From positions 5,601,865 through 5,665,864 of the forward strand of contig OY718806.1 of NCBI GenBank assembly GCA_963070105.1: a stretch of 64,000 bases of DNA, read 5' to 3'. The position numbers and the translations under genes are program-made. The stretch comes from Litomosoides sigmodontis. Taxonomy: Eukaryota; Nematoda; Chromadorea; Rhabditida; Onchocercidae. The notes under the pieces are model-generated. The model was not told the origin of the DNA and searched no databases. It saw only the letters and a program-made list of their open reading frames with translations. Below are positions 12,413-26,289 of the stretch, one piece after another (the first letter of the stretch is position 1; every line of letters starts with the position of its first letter).

Positions 12413-13863
12413 TTTTGTGTACTTTGATTCTTTTTTTGCTAATATCTTTGTTATTTTAACATTCACATTCAGCCGATTTCATTCAGTGCTAACAGCACCG
12501 TCACCTAAATGTGCTTCTCTTTTCATGTAGACTGGAAAGTAGTGATAAGGATAGTCCTTTGGCAGGAAAAGGGGAATGAATTGAGGAAACGATAATTATT
12601 AAATGAGAATACATTTCTACGGTTGATTACAGCATAATTCAGCAGTTTCGAAAATTGAATTCGCTAGAGAAACTAATGATGCATGCTATAATTTGCGGGC
12701 TACGATGCTCTCAAACGCATCTCCAACTTGCGGTAGTCCGTTAGAAAAGGAAAGGAGAGACGGGAGGTATAAATGGTTGTTCACTGCTGATTGCAATGCG
12801 GCTTTTTGTATTCAGGAGGAGAAATGTGGTGAAATGATGGTGATAAATGTTCTTGTTGTACGAAATCTCGTGTCAAGTGACGTAATGTCTGAGACCATAT
12901 TTTTGGTATATCGCGTTCACAGCAGATTCATTTGTTGCTTTTTCATTAATGGGCTGTAAATATTGCGCATGTCATCGCAACCTTAGCGCTTTCATCATTT
13001 GTTTATATTGGAATATTCTAACTTATATATTCTAATTATTTTTAATGCAAATATTCTTGGTTATTAAGCATTTCTATCATTATTGCTTTGATCTTTTCTA
13101 TTGATCGTGAGGAGAAAGAGTGTGCAATTGTGTCATTGCTGAGCTGTGTAGTTGGTAATTTTCCAGTGTTCCTGCCTCATTCTTAGTTTTATTCGGTAGT
13201 GGCTGTTGCGTAGGATATTAATGGTGGGACTTTTGTATCTAGTCGTTCTTCACTCTTAACTTTGATCACTCACATCTGTTGTATTAAAATGTTTTTGCTT
13301 AGTGTTGCTTCAAGAATGAGTTATGGATGAATATGGGTCGAAAGGGGCTATGGCTACTGCACGCACAATCAACAGTGTTTATAATGCTTTCTTTCCTACG
13401 CGTTTCCGCAATCATTTGAATTGCGATTGGAAGTATGTGTTGGATTAGCTGAATGAGTAAAAAGCATTGATTTTGAATGTAGCTTTTAAGACTGTGGAAA
13501 ATATTGTTAGGAGGGATAAATTACTTAGTTCGATGCTCAGTACACATCGCATTTCGCTTTATGTAACGAAGCTTTATTGTCATGAAATGGAATAAATTGT
13601 ATCGTTATAGTCTCTGTTCTATTTCACCTACTCCCCTATTTTGTGTTTCACCGAATATTCATGCCATTATACTAAGCAATTTTCCAAGTTTATCTCCTGA
13701 TCTTCTATCTGTAATGTACACACGCACCCCTGCGGTTGTTGCTGTTGTAGGTACTGCTGTATGTTTTAAAAAATGTTCAGAGTACTTACTTTGTGAACGT
13801 AGCATCAGAGCTTCTGAGTGGTTGACTCGGATTCAAAAAGATTTTTATATTTTGATTAAAAGG

Positions 13864-14046
13864 TTATAATAAATGAGTGTAATGTATTGGAGGGAGGGTG
13901 CGTTTGAGAATGAGATTGATGGTGTAATGGGTAAGCACAAATCTTGGTAGTGCTTTTGCAACAGCGGTTTTCCAGAATGATGTTTTCCCAAGATCAACCA
14001 ACACTACCTCTGGTGGTTCTTTCACTTGGTTGCAGTTGTTGGACAT
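13864..14046 (-). CDS. Possible 60-aa ORF, unrecognised
   Basis: An ATG at 14046 opens a 60-codon frame ending in TAA at 13864-13866. The first half reads as ordinary protein (KEPPEVVLVDLGKTSFWKTA, then VAKALPRFVL) with balanced codons. The last third is less protein-like and may be intron, since a phase-0 GTGCTT follows the PRF codons. No domain is recognised. Further left on the same strand a GTAAGT follows another coding-like run near 13780, so a multi-exon minus-strand gene here is possible, but I could not join the phases. Confidence 0.25.
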   Translation of the reverse strand: MSNNCNQVKEPPEVVLVDLGKTSFWKTAVAKALPRFVLTHYTINLILKRTLPPIHYTHLL

Positions 14047-17000
14047 AGAGTTGGTTGCTTTTTATCGAGCCACTGCTGATTAAGGACGTCTGTTAACACC
14101 TGTAAAGACGACGGCGAGGTCGAGGCACGCGGTGAGAGTATTTATTGTAGCCTCTGCAAAACTGTCCATCCCTACTTTTTCTTATCACTGATTTGTATAG
14201 TTCATATTACGTATTCAACCAGTCATTGCTTTCCCTGCTGCTCCTCAAACATTTCATTCAATTGCTTCTCACATATGCTGTCGAAGGGCTCGTGAGTACA
14301 ATTCAAGTGATCATAAACTTACAGTCGTGAAAGAACTTTTATGACCTCTAATAAGTTCCTAGTGAGTTCTTTTGTAACTAAGACGAAATCGCCAGCATAG
14401 ACTTCTACAAGTGATTGATGTTGTCGGTGCTATAGCTTTATAATGTTACCACTTTACGGATCCATAGATCGATAGGTTGCCCAAACTGCAGAAGCTATAG
14501 TTGATAAACATGTCTCATCACTTATGCCGCGAAATAGTGTAAAAATTCTGTTAGATTGAACCGTTTTATATGATTGATCTAAAGTGTGGTTTGAATCATG
14601 ATAAACTGACTTTGATTTATCCAACGAATCAGTTATTAAAATTTGGGAACTGAAAGGTATCATAAATTAACAGCTTTAGGATTTAATTTCCAGCAGGGAT
14701 GAAGAAGAATTTCGCCTAAATACTAGTTAATGCATGGATAAAATTAGATGAACAAATAATATATAGGTAATGTGTGCATAGCGTGCTGCAAACAAATAAG
14801 AAGTTGCTAAAGGGAATGAATGTAAGAGATTGACGTAGTAAGAATGTAAGAAGCAAAGCTATTGAGCATTCTAAAATTGGCGCAGTGCTTTAAGCAGTAT
14901 CGGTTTCACGTGGATTATGCTCATCAGCGGTGTTTCATAGATTGAGGTCATTTTAATTCAATAGTAGTGTAAAATTTGCAGTGAAAGTTTGTCGGGAAGG
15001 AGAGTTTGGAGTTAAAATAGATACTGTTGTGAAATTTTCTTTGGAGATGTTTGCTTGATGCTTGCGAGTTTAGTTTAGTCGAACAATTGATTTATCAGTT
15101 ACAACAGCAGTTAAACAACAATGAGAATACCAGTAGCACATTACATGGCGGATTAACTAGCATTTGGGGGAAAGGATACGATAGATGATGGATGGATGGA
15201 TTACATTTAAATAGTTAGATAAGAATATTGCATGCAATATTTACAATAAATGTATTTCCTACTTTACCTCGAGTTTCTCGACAGATACTTCAAAAAGGTT
15301 TTGGATGAATTTTCAACCCATATTTAATAAACGAGCGTAAAATTTGAAATTACTATAGATCACCCATCCACAATATTGATTATTCACGAGGAAATAAACG
15401 ATGTCAATTAATTTATAAGTGATGAGATAGTTCCTTTGTAGCCAACTTCCAACTTTAAACCATTGAAGTTGAAATGACATAACGAATAAGCTTACAATGG
15501 AAATTTATGATGCGGTATGTATCATGTTGATCTTGAGAAGTTGCCAAACTAGGTGTGGAAAGAATTTTCATAGAAATTCGATTGAATGCAACAAAACCGA
15601 GCACTGGCAATTCTTTCAGAAATATGGGAGCAAGTGCTTGCTAAGCATGACTCTGTTCAGAAACATGTACTTATTCTCCGATTAGGCAGGATGCCATTGC
15701 ACTGTCCAAAATTGTTTGTTTGCTGAAAATACTGTTGTTATCAGTAACTGATAATTCGAGAGTGATACTATGTAGCATTCACTGAAACAACAAATGGTGC
15801 TTGTTTCGTGGAATTTCCTCGCACTTACTTTTGATCGAATGTCATATTTTACGAAAATTATCAGCCGACAACGTTGGACGGCGTTACAAATATTACACGT
15901 CTTTGCCACTTGAATTTTCAAGCCACCAAGCTTGCTAACTTTCTTGTCTACCAAAGCGACCAGTTATCAATAATTCACACCGTTTTTGAGTGCGTCATTG
16001 TCTGTAAGGAGTCGGCCAGTCGAATTTCTCGTTCAGCACTCGCTTCCACTGCCGTCTTTACTCTTTGACATTAGCTTAAAATGGTGAAAGGTCGAAACAA
16101 GTGCCAAAGTTCAGATTATCTTTAGATTAACAGATCATTTTGGTGTTTTAAGAAGACACAGTAACTTTGATTAAAATTCGACAGAACTGAGGAACTATTG
16201 CAATCAGAGGAGCAAGCGAAATCAGAGGAGCTAGCGAACAGCTCATATCCACGACATTGCTTTAAAAAAATGTCGGGAAACTAAAAATCTGATTTGGAAT
16301 TTGCGGTGTTTTACTTTCACTAACTGATATAGAATTTTTGGGATTTTATAGAAAAATATAACATTTAAAAAGATAGAGGGACTCAGAAAGCGGTCCCACA
16401 TGTAGTACTATTGAAGGATTAGGAATCATCACCGGCATAATTAGCGACGTTTAATTGATCTTAAAAACGGACTAAATAACCTTCGAAATACTTCCATATC
16501 TCCAAAGCAAAAAAATGATAGCTAAAAAACGAAAATGTCGACCATCTTCCTCACCGTTATATCCCACGCAGTAAGTGGACAGTGTTCAGCCAACATGTTT
16601 CTACGTGCAATTTTTTCCCGTTTTAATCACAAACTAATGTTCTCACGTATGACTTTCAGTGTTCAAGTTATGCACAACGAAAATGATGTCATCTGTGAAG
16701 AATATTTTCATTTTAACATCAAATAGATAAAAGTTGTGGTTTTCATAATTCTCTTATTTCTCACTATAATTAAGTAAGCTATCCAACGCGCTATTTTTCT
16801 TCTAAAGCGAGGCAGTTGCAGTGTTGGTGGCAGCACTTCCCACATTGCTACACATCACGAAGCACAGTTCACATCCAAAGAGTACGTGAAATGTCAAACG
16901 CTGTTCCACTACTCCCTTTCTCACTTATCTCTTCGATAACAATTGCCTAGTACATAGCGAAATTTTAATGAAATAGTCGATATCTTATACCTAAATGTAA

Positions 17001-18917
17001 AACACTGTAAGCATTGAATTGCTACATATTTTGAAATGTTTAGAGTGTAGCTAAAGCAGAAATAATACAATTATGAAGGGAAAGTGGATGATCAATTTTA
17101 CTATACTTTGTAAAGACAAATTTTGATTTCTTGTGGTTATCATTTGGTATCACATAATTTGTTGCATACAACATATTTCATTCTCTTCCTTAGAACTTTC
17201 TCTCCATGTCTTATCGAGAAATTAAACAGCACGTAGTCCACTCGCAGAAATTTCAACTGTTTTTTAAGAACTTTTAAAATTTACTCCGATGTTCTGGTAA
17301 TAGCAATGTATCGTCTCTGAGCTAATTTACAGATAACACCATCAAGTTCCCTTTAAGGGCAGTGAAACGTAATTTTTAAATCAACCAACCCATTGTTCTC
17401 CTTGCAATGTGCCTGAATCAGCGCTATAACGAAACTCTTCGAAACAACAACCAAATATTGACTGATTAAATTGAACTTCAATTGCTATTCATAACGAAAA
17501 ACGCCGCAAAACGGAACACAGTTTACATATTTAAAAAAGACATTTGTTTACTTTTGCTTTGCGGAAGTGGTCAACAAGCGCTATCGGCAATGAAAAGATT
17601 TCGTTTTTCAGTTCTAATTCATACAGCTTAGACAATGTGAGTAATTTGCATAATTCTATTCTTCTTGTCAGTTTCCTTTAGAAATTTCTCCTCCAGTAAA
17701 GTACGGGAAAGTTATAAAGAAGAAAAGCAAACACACTGAGTGGCAGCGATGGTATATGGCGTCTTCTTATTTTGTTTCTCGGAAGAAAACTTTCAGTTGT
17801 TGACGATACTTTAGTACTGTGAATGAATAAAGACGTATTTGCGAAATATAATGATACCTTGAAAGACAACGATCTGAGTGGTTCAATTAAAATTCATATG
17901 ACCTAAAAAAACTGGTTGCCTCATAGAGAATGGATTTAAGAAAAGATATGGTGATTGTTAGAATCACAATTCATGAAATGTTAAACTCTAGCTACTATCT
18001 GTAGATGCGCTACTTCTAAGGAAAAAATTATACCGCACGATGTCGTGAGCTATTAGAAAGAAAACCTATGCAAAATTATGTATGCTAACTTCGCTAAATT
18101 TAAATTAAAGCTGCAATTCGACACCTGTACATGATGATTTTAAGAAGATACGGAATTTGGAAAATAGATTTTGGACTGAAGCAGGACATTTCAAGTCACG
18201 TTAATATGAGAGACTTATCTACAGTTTACAATAAAAACTCAACCAATATTTTCCCACCTGTTATGATCACCAATCAGTAAAGAGAAAGAAGAAGCTTTCT
18301 TAGTTAGCTCCAGGTAGTGCTGAAAATGTAGAACAACAGAATAAGGTTCAAAATGCGAGTTGGAGTCCTGGTAAGGATTAAAAGGGATAACGCAACAAAG
18401 AAAGCAAACAAAGGATGAAAAGTGGCATACGATAGCCAGATAAACGCACAGTAGGCTAAATAGGCCACAATCATACATGGCAAAATTTAGAAAGGCCCAT
18501 ACTTGTGATAAAAAAGCCTGAAAAATGAGGCTAGAAAAGTGCTGAAAGTTATAGGCAGTGGGACAAGTTTGCTTCAGAGGTTCAGAATTCGAACCGATAT
18601 TGCCTAGCAGGCTGCAGTAACTAAACAAAAAGGACGGTAATTATATGAATAGTTGTGTGAGTACCTAAAATAGTACCGAAAAGAAAATATCCAATGACAA
18701 GACAGATTATTTTTATTATATATATAAATAATAAATCAGTATGTCAATAATAACGGCTACCACGGATAAAAAGAGGCTAGTAGGTGGCGACCTCCACTTA
18801 TCATATTTATTGGATTGTGCAAACTGCTTGTTTAGCTACAACATTTACGTAGTGGTTAAATTATAGTAACTGTAACAAGAGATTGTAAGAGTAGCAACGA
18901 GTAGTAGTAACGCTATC

Positions 18918-19157
18918 ATGTCATCCAGAAGTCTCAAACGTCTCCCACGATCAGTAGCGCTACACCATGTTAGGAAGGGTAAACTCGGATTGCAAGAATA
19001 TCAAAAGGACCCACTCGACCGCACACTGAGCTTCCACTGTCCTGGCATCAGTACATCGTGCTACACGAGACCACCCACGACGTTCGTGCTCACTGCTGTG
19101 CCATCGCTTCGATGGGATCCATTTTTTGAGCAATTTTCAAATCCTTCCATAAACTAG
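18918..19157 (+). CDS. Possible 79-aa ORF, unrecognised
   Basis: An ATG at 18918 starts a 79-codon frame ending in TAG. The local sequence is clearly less AT-rich than its surroundings and uses varied codons. The peptide is basic at the N-terminus (SSRSLKRLPRSVALHHVRKG) and Pro/Thr-containing later (TRPPTTFVLTAVPSLRW). No signal peptide, membrane segment or known motif is seen. It could be a single-exon gene, an exon, or merely a GC-richer non-coding patch about 700 bases beyond the stop of the PTR gene that ends at 19827. Confidence 0.25.
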   Translation: MSSRSLKRLPRSVALHHVRKGKLGLQEYQKDPLDRTLSFHCPGISTSCYTRPPTTFVLTAVPSLRWDPFFEQFSNPSIN

Positions 19158-19826
19158 GCAACTGCAATAACGCGTGTGCGGTTTGATCATGATAAGGTGG
19201 TCTTGTTCTTATGGTGCAATCCCCAAATCTACACTTTTCATACTGATTAAATCGTTTTCACACACGTGTTAAGAGATGTTAGTGAGGTCGGCCATCATGT
19301 TTTCGTTTTCCTACGTAACGATGAAATTCATGCTCTTCGTCTTCCATCAGGTAATCCTCTTCCTCATCTCGTAAACCATAAAAGGATTTTCATTTCTTCT
19401 TTTTCGATAATTCCGATCGACATTTTATTTCATCCTACGCAAGCTACAGCACAAGAAAGTTCCTTTAAATCTATCATCAGCAGATTACACAATACAGTTT
19501 CATTAGCTTCTTTACATTTAATTCGTAATTATCGGAATAAAATGAAAAATGTGGGAGAGTTCAGTTTATTTGATTCATTCATCCAAGTGTAAATTACAGC
19601 TCACATTATCTCACAAACAAGCTCAATGTTGTCTATCTGCATTACTTCGATTGATAAGGCTACGAATACAAACAGAGGAAGTAAGACCAAGTAATTATGT
19701 CAGAATGCCCAACAGTTCTAATTACTAATTTGTCTGGGTAATTTGAAATTCGTTTGTTTGTTTAGTCAAAAAACTTTTTTCTTAAATCGTATCCGGAAGA
19801 ATTCAAACTCAAAGATAACGGAAACT

Positions 19827-22800
19827 CTAAAGTGCAGAGGTCTGACAATCGATAGTTTTTTTTTTGGATGAATTACTGCTGTTTTCGATTATACTGGAAC
19901 ACTCAACGTGCGGAGCAATTTCAGATTGTCTAGCGTCTCTGCGCTCCTCAAAACTTGAAGGCAGTGCCATTCCTATCAGCGATATCAGAAAAGGCATCAC
20001 AAATATTGCGTGCAAAAATCCGAAAATACTGCATAGTAGAACTGTCTTGGCAAAGACAGCATACATATAGACGTTGTGAAACAGTAGTGGTACAATACAA
20101 CTGGTAGTCGTGATTGCTGCCTAAATAAAGTAAAGTGAGACTGAGACTGATGGATGAATCATGCTTTACCTGTTTGCAGGCGACGTGAAATTTTTTCAAT
20201 GCAGTGAAGAAGCTTCAACGAATAATGTTGCGCAGATTTGTCATTGGCAGTATTTCCAGACGATACTTCCTGTGCAATGAGCCCAGGCAAATCTGAATGA
20301 AACAAGTGTTACTTGAGCTGTGGGACCGAAAATGGCACGTAGAGTTCTGGTCATGCGTTCGGTTCGATTCGCCACAATTTCCGCTTCCAGGAACAAATGA
20401 TAGCTAATATGCGATACATAATCGACGGTGAAGCCCGCTGCCATCACAACATTCACCATCAGCACCACGTCCAACTCTGCTCCCCAGCACCGAAGACTTC
20501 CCACCACTACTGCAACAACACTTAATTACAACTGTAATTTGGAGTGTCGTAGCTCAAATTTGAAATAAATAATATGAAAATAGGAATAATCTACTTCCTT
20601 AGCAGCATTCATGGAAAAACCTGTGATTTGAGAGTGTTCTGTAATAAATAGAGAAATCAATTGAACCGATCAACCGATTTTTTAGTAAAAGTTTTAGCAA
20701 ACGGATAATGAGCATTAGTGAACTTGCGCTTTGCCTATAGAGTCGTATAAGAAATCGACACGACGCGTGCTACTGCAAACATTATTTTGCAGTATGCTCT
20801 ACAGTTTTACATAACGATAGCAGCTTACGTATGATAATTGATAGTAGGGAAAGTATGGTGCAAATGGCTATTCTTATCGCCGGCAAGAAGAAGAAACAAA
20901 TGACGGCCATAATTGCAACTGTCATAATCACAGCTTCCAAAACTACTCCTTTAATCGACAAAATGAGATCAAGCATGTGTGAATCATAAAAAAACATTGA
21001 ATAGCCATTGGGCAGCAGTCTTCGCAAATCGTTTACAACAGTGGCACGATTTCGCCACTTTCCAAATCCTTGCAAGCATAATTCAAATGATATTTTGTTT
21101 ATCGACACATTGCTGAAATAGAGTTCCTAGGAAAGGGAGCTTTCGAAAATGCGTCGCAGTAAAGTTAACTGCGTAACAATTGATAATTGAGTAATGGTAT
21201 CAACAGCCTACAAGAAGATATTATAGTGACAGGAAGTTTGTGGTAGCTATCCTGACAATTGAACTATACACTTGCAATTAGATCTACTTTTTATGGCCAT
21301 AGTTCACGTGATATGCAGTTTCTGGATATTGTTTGAGAAAATCGGGTAGCTGACTGAAGTACTCCTGGATATCAATTGATAAAGGATGGTATAACTGCTC
21401 GTAAAGTTCGATCCATGTTGTATACTTAGGGCATAAATAATGAAAAGATGTAATTCGTGCAATGTCAGCTCGTAAAGCAGGGGCATTCCTGGGCAGTTTG
21501 GTCACTAGTATTCTAACCATCTGGTGATCTTCATAAATCTAGAAAGTCTTTTGGCAGTTATCATGTCATCAGTAATTAATTCTTTACTTGGAAGTTTTTT
21601 GAATAGCTAAAACAATTAGCTTCAACAAATCCTTACGGCTAGAATTCCTAAGGCTTGAAGTTTTTTGGAAGACTGAACCAACCTTATCGAGCGAAGCAAG
21701 AGATTTTGCAAGAAACGAGCGATCGTCAAATATTTTTCCAGGAGCGAAATTTTCTTCCATATTTATAGTCATAAATATGCAACTTCCGAGCAAAATGAAC
21801 AGCAATAGTAATATAGCAATATGAGCGAAGGAAAATTTTCGGAGAAAAGCGCTGTACATTTTAAAATATCGCTTAGGTCTGAAATTATTAGAATTTGTAA
21901 AGGAAACGCAAAGTACTAATTCAAATGCGAGGACCTACCTTCAACTGTAGGAAAAAACTAACATGTGAAGCGCTTCATTTTTATTTGTACCAGGAGTGCA
22001 CATAAGCAGTTGAGGCGTGAAAACAAATAATTCCAACAGCCAGCACAATGCAAAAGCAGTTGCTGAGCAGAGGCAAAAATAAGCAATGTCCATTGACGGT
22101 GACATGACGTATCCTACCTGGAAATTTTCACCTCTTTTCAATTGGCAGTGAGTTACGTACAGAGTGAGGCCGGTAAGCAGCGGAACATTAAGATGGGTTA
22201 AAAATAAAGCATATTGGAAGGAAATATTGCATTAAAAATCACACAGACGAAAATAAGCAGTTAACGTACGAGAAACGCTGCAACGTTTGTAAAGGAAGAA
22301 AGCGTGATAGATGGGCCAATAGCTGTATACATCATATGAAAGCGGGAAGTGGACATGGACTGTGAATAAAACCAGAATTGCATAAACAAAAACGAATCGT
22401 CCACTCCTACGCCAAGAACCAAGAATGGAGTGATCATCCTGCATGTATTTATGTGCTTCATCACTTCTATGCTAGGCAAAACGGACAACGAAAAGACAGA
22501 TAACTCAGGCATTTTAAACGAGCAGAAGAAAGAAACATTGCGCAGCTTTGCTATGACAGGATTAACATGACGAAACAAACATCGTACTGTTGATGCGCAC
22601 ATCCATTAGCGATAAGAAGCCAAATGTGGCTGTGCCAGCTAGTGTTGGGCACAAAACTATCATGAATGTCAGTAATATGTTCACGTTGCGCTTCTAAAAG
22701 TAAGTATGGTGCTACGTTACGTTTCTTTAAAAACAAAAAGATAAAGGTCAAGTTGTTAAACGAGAGGCCATTGAATACTATAAGTAATGTTAAATTAAAA

Positions 22801-25138
22801 ATTGATCAAAACTTAAATTTTAATAGACCTGTTCGTATTGCGATATAATGATGTATATAATAGCCACCATCAATGAAGCTCCGATGATAAAATAGAAAAT
22901 GGTTGAATGCGCTGCCTTTTGTATTTCATAGTTAACCAGTTCATCACCCAATAAATAGAGCTTCATCTTCGGGTCAGTGCGCTTCTGAAATTTTTGAACA
23001 GCTATTTTCAAAAAGTTTTCAAATTCAATTGGAATCCAGGTATGTAGTTTGCTGAAATGATAAAATTTGCAAAAACTTCACTTTTGTTGTCTGTGTAATG
23101 CTTGCTGGAGCCTTTAATTACTTTTATAGCTCTTTTAACTCAATTTTTGCGAAATAGTTAAACATTGACGTGTGAAATGGTTCAAGAATGCAGGTACTAT
23201 AGCGTTATAAGCTTTTAGCACGTTGTATTACTTTTTGAAATTATCATGAATTTTAAGTCGTGCAGAATTGATCATCTAGAAATGTTGAATTAGCGTATTT
23301 CGATTCTACATACTCGAATATTTCAAATATTCGACGTCGTATATTGCAGATGGACTGAAATGATTTCACCTTAAATTTTGGATTTTGTTTTATGCAGTAG
23401 CTTATATCCGGTGATAAGTGAATGTGTAGATGGAAGCTCAAACCTCGCGGTTGCACAAAAATGAGGTTTGTCGTGTATATCATGGGAAATATCGACTGCT
23501 CGTCTCATGCATTTATACAGGTAAGGCCCTTACTTTTAACTGTTGGTACCACTGTAGTTCAGCACTTTTGACTATATCAGAAGCAAGAAGATTACTGACA
23601 TCGAATACCATCAAAAAACGCAGAGAAAAAACGGATTCCTTCGATTGTCCATAAATGATATGTTGCAATGAGAAATGCATTGAACCGAACCTCAGATATG
23701 GGAATTCCAGTACAATTTCCGTATCCGACGATTTCAGATATTTCTGAAATTCATAGTGAAACGTGACTGGTAATCCAAATTGCTATGTTTTGCTGGCGCA
23801 TTTTTTCTCATGACCATATTGCTATTAAAAGTTAACATTTAGTCCAATAAGGTTGCAACCTACGTAGTTACGACGTGAGACAATAATTTCTTTAGAGTTT
23901 CTTCTAAACATGCCGGTTAAGACATTATTGCTTAGTTTAGCCACGGATAGCGATCATTTCGTTAGCAAAGGGGAAAGCAATGAGGAGAAAAGCGCTTTGA
24001 AGGCCAACATCGAGGTTAGCAAATATAATTGAATTAAGCATTGGAAAAGAAATTCAAGAAGCAAATAATATTCAGGAATATGTCTGAAGAAGATTATCAG
24101 AAATGTCATACTTCTATATTCCATAGAAATAAGCGATATATGAAGTAAACAACCTCTAATAATATAAAATGGATTTCGCTTGAGTAAATTAAAAATTTTT
24201 GCAACGACCGAAAAAGCGGATTACGAAGACCGCGAACTGCTTCACTTCTCATTTCCCTGATATACTCATCTTTAAACATCGAACAGCCAGGCTGCGTGCA
24301 CTCACTAATGAGCGCTATCTAGAAATGATATTATTTCTTTGAAATGGCATTATTCTGCGTTTGGCAATAAAACGCAAGTAAAAGCGTCCCTACCACGTAT
24401 GGCATCTTTGTGTAATTGTAAAACTGAAGAAATTTGCTGTGCTCTGCGACAGATTTCGAATCCTTCAAAAAATAACCATCACGGAAGTTGTCCTTGAAGT
24501 GCACTTTTTGCAGGTTTAGACTTAGTAAAATATATATCTGGAAATTTAGATTTTTGAAGATGTTAGAAAAGGAGAAAGTAATACTTCTTTTTCTTATTCC
24601 TTCTCAAACGAATAAACCAGATGATTATAAACAGTGAATTGATTTCGGCCTGGAGAATTTTCTAAAGCATTTTCTCCCCTCTAAAAAAAGTGATGACCAG
24701 ATAACCAAGGTAATTATTTCCAGCAGTCTATTCTATTACCGATAAGTTCATCTCTTACCTATGACTGGTCACTTACAAAAGAATCATTAAAAACTCCAGG
24801 TAGAAAGTGGAAACATGAAAGAAGGGAAGTAGCCTGAGCTAGTTTTTGAAGAATTAGTATTTGCTGAGGAATCAACGCTATAAAAAATACAATCGTGTTT
24901 CCGACAGAGGAACAGCAATAGACTACGCTAATCAAATCAGGCCTCGCACACCAATTCGTAGTTTCAGTTTTAGGAAGCATAATCTTTCTCCTGTTTTGTA
25001 TAATGCAACAACAACCACAAAAGAACTCACGCATACAGTTATGTATGAAAAGTAGTTTGGATAATTATAGACATAATTGCCAAGCTGAAAAAAGAAATAT
25101 CGGTGTGCAGCTAGGAACGGATGACGCAATCGATACAT
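19827..25138 (-). CDS. Patched-related protein (PTR), copy A
   Basis: This is a multi-pass membrane protein of the Patched/Dispatched/NPC1 branch of the RND superfamily. The 13 coding exons, 5' to 3', are 25138-25031, 24537-24394, 24318-24154, 23743-23534, 22984-22829, 22693-22581, 22438-22270, 22117-21963, 21878-21683, 21538-21288, 21112-20829, 20509-20313 and 20120-19827. All phases agree, giving about 813 aa. TM1 (PNYFSYITVC then IYILLSL) precedes the extracellular loop (FKDNFRDGYF). The sterol-sensing domain carries CPTLAGTATFGF and VLGVGVDDSFLF, with the family's GxxxDD. The second half has AGFTVDYVSHISYH, matching the TM10 GxxxD motif. After the last membrane segment (LCSIFGFLHAIFVMPFLI) a 50-residue hydrophilic tail ends in CQTSAL. 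The donor at 21288 and the exact N-terminus are the least sure; the ATG at 25138 is used. It lies directly downstream of copy B. Confidence 0.88.
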
Positions 25139-26289
25139 TCTCACTTCCTTTGTTTACTGATTTCTGCAAAAGTCCCTCGGAAAATTCGTAGAATTTGTTT
25201 TACTCATATGACAACCTATCAATGCCTGCTGGCTCCCTTTCATTTTCACCTGTACAACAATGTTTGTCTGATTCCGTTAAAAAAAAGGAAATCCAATATA
25301 CCATACTAGGAATAAGATCCGTTGGTTCTTATAGCATTCAAATTTCTGTTATCATTTGTTTTAATCTACAATTAGTTTGCGCATGCTTCACCAATTCAAA
25401 AATTAGCACTTACCCACGCCCACGCGTTAGTCCTTCATCCATAGCAGCATGCATATTCTACAATATCATTTCACGTAAATGTAATATTTATACAACTCCG
25501 AAAGGCAGATTAATTTTGGAAAAATGAAAACTATCTATCCTTTTTATATGGCGACAGTGAATTATCGAGTAGAGTTGAAAACAAACAATTGCATTAACAA
25601 TTACTGGTAATAATTACCCGAAACATTTGTAGATAGCACCGCTCAGTGATCTAAAAATTTCCCCGCTAAAATATACAAAAACTGCAACAGATTCCATGCA
25701 CGAGAGCTGCGCGTCAGCATAGAAGGCGATTTTTAACTGAAAACTCAATATTTTTAAATACACCATTTCTTCTCTTTAAATTCCGTTTGCGAAACGCACG
25801 AAGAAATTGCTGTTGAAAGATTATTCAATTTTCGAACAAACCGTTTATTGCGATTCTGTATTCTTCATTAATTAATTGACTTAAAGCCACAACTTTATTG
25901 GCTTTAAATTCGTAGACTACATTAATCAGACTCATCATTTATTCATTTTAAACGAATAATGTTTTTTGTTCTTTATGTCTCGTAAAACAACACAATTCCA
26001 AATTCATTTGTTTCTTGGTCCTCATTATCATAAAATTTTAATATAAAACGTTTCTGTATGGAGAATTCCGCATAATTTTTGCATCATTTGCTAACAAAAC
26101 AGCATTTCGGTATTTTTGAAAATACCTGGGAGCATTTTCATAAACTTATGACTTTGTGAATGAAGTACGATCATCAATCATTAATTCATGGATCGGCACA
26201 AATCAATAAAGGAAGACATTTGAAATATGAAAATAGTGAGCGAAGCATTTCCATAGTGAAATGTTGTGGTTCACAAATAAGAATGAAAC
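25139..26289. other. Gap between the two PTR genes
   Basis: This 1.15 kb region separates the stop of PTR copy B from the ATG of copy A on the same strand. It should hold B's 3' untranslated region and A's promoter or leader. A minus-strand ATG at 25454 runs 41 bases to a perfect GTAAGT donor at 25414 and may be an upstream exon of copy A. Long plus-strand frames at 24861-25527 are shadows. No inter-gene sequence resembling a compact operon spacer is seen; the gap is rather wide for one. Confidence 0.4.

Larger units (their letters stand above)
12413..19826. other. Long intergenic region with weak ORFs only
   Basis: The first few hundred bases are presumably the receptor's 3' untranslated region. 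Beyond that I see AT-rich sequence, a short (GATG)/(GATGGATG) run near 15184-15200 and an AT run at 18712-18735. A few ORFs have somewhat coding-like codons (13864-14046 minus, 18918-19157 plus, listed separately). A minus-strand frame at 15830-15960 ends on a good GTAAGT donor but has no partner exon. Nothing here is a firm gene. Confidence 0.4.

Noticed and set aside
18575..18610. tRNA B-box-like GGTTCGAATTC on the minus strand
   Set aside because: No A-box or cloverleaf can be formed in the surrounding sequence.
18239..18628. 129-codon minus-strand frame, hydrophobic
   Set aside because: Cys/Phe/Leu-rich from pyrimidine-rich DNA; no family match and no conserved pattern.
22985..23483. Extra in-frame sequence upstream of PTR copy A exon 22829-22984, and a frame at 23253-23483
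   Set aside because: Comparison with copy B puts the acceptor at 22984, giving exons of equal length (156 bases) in both copies; the rest is intron.
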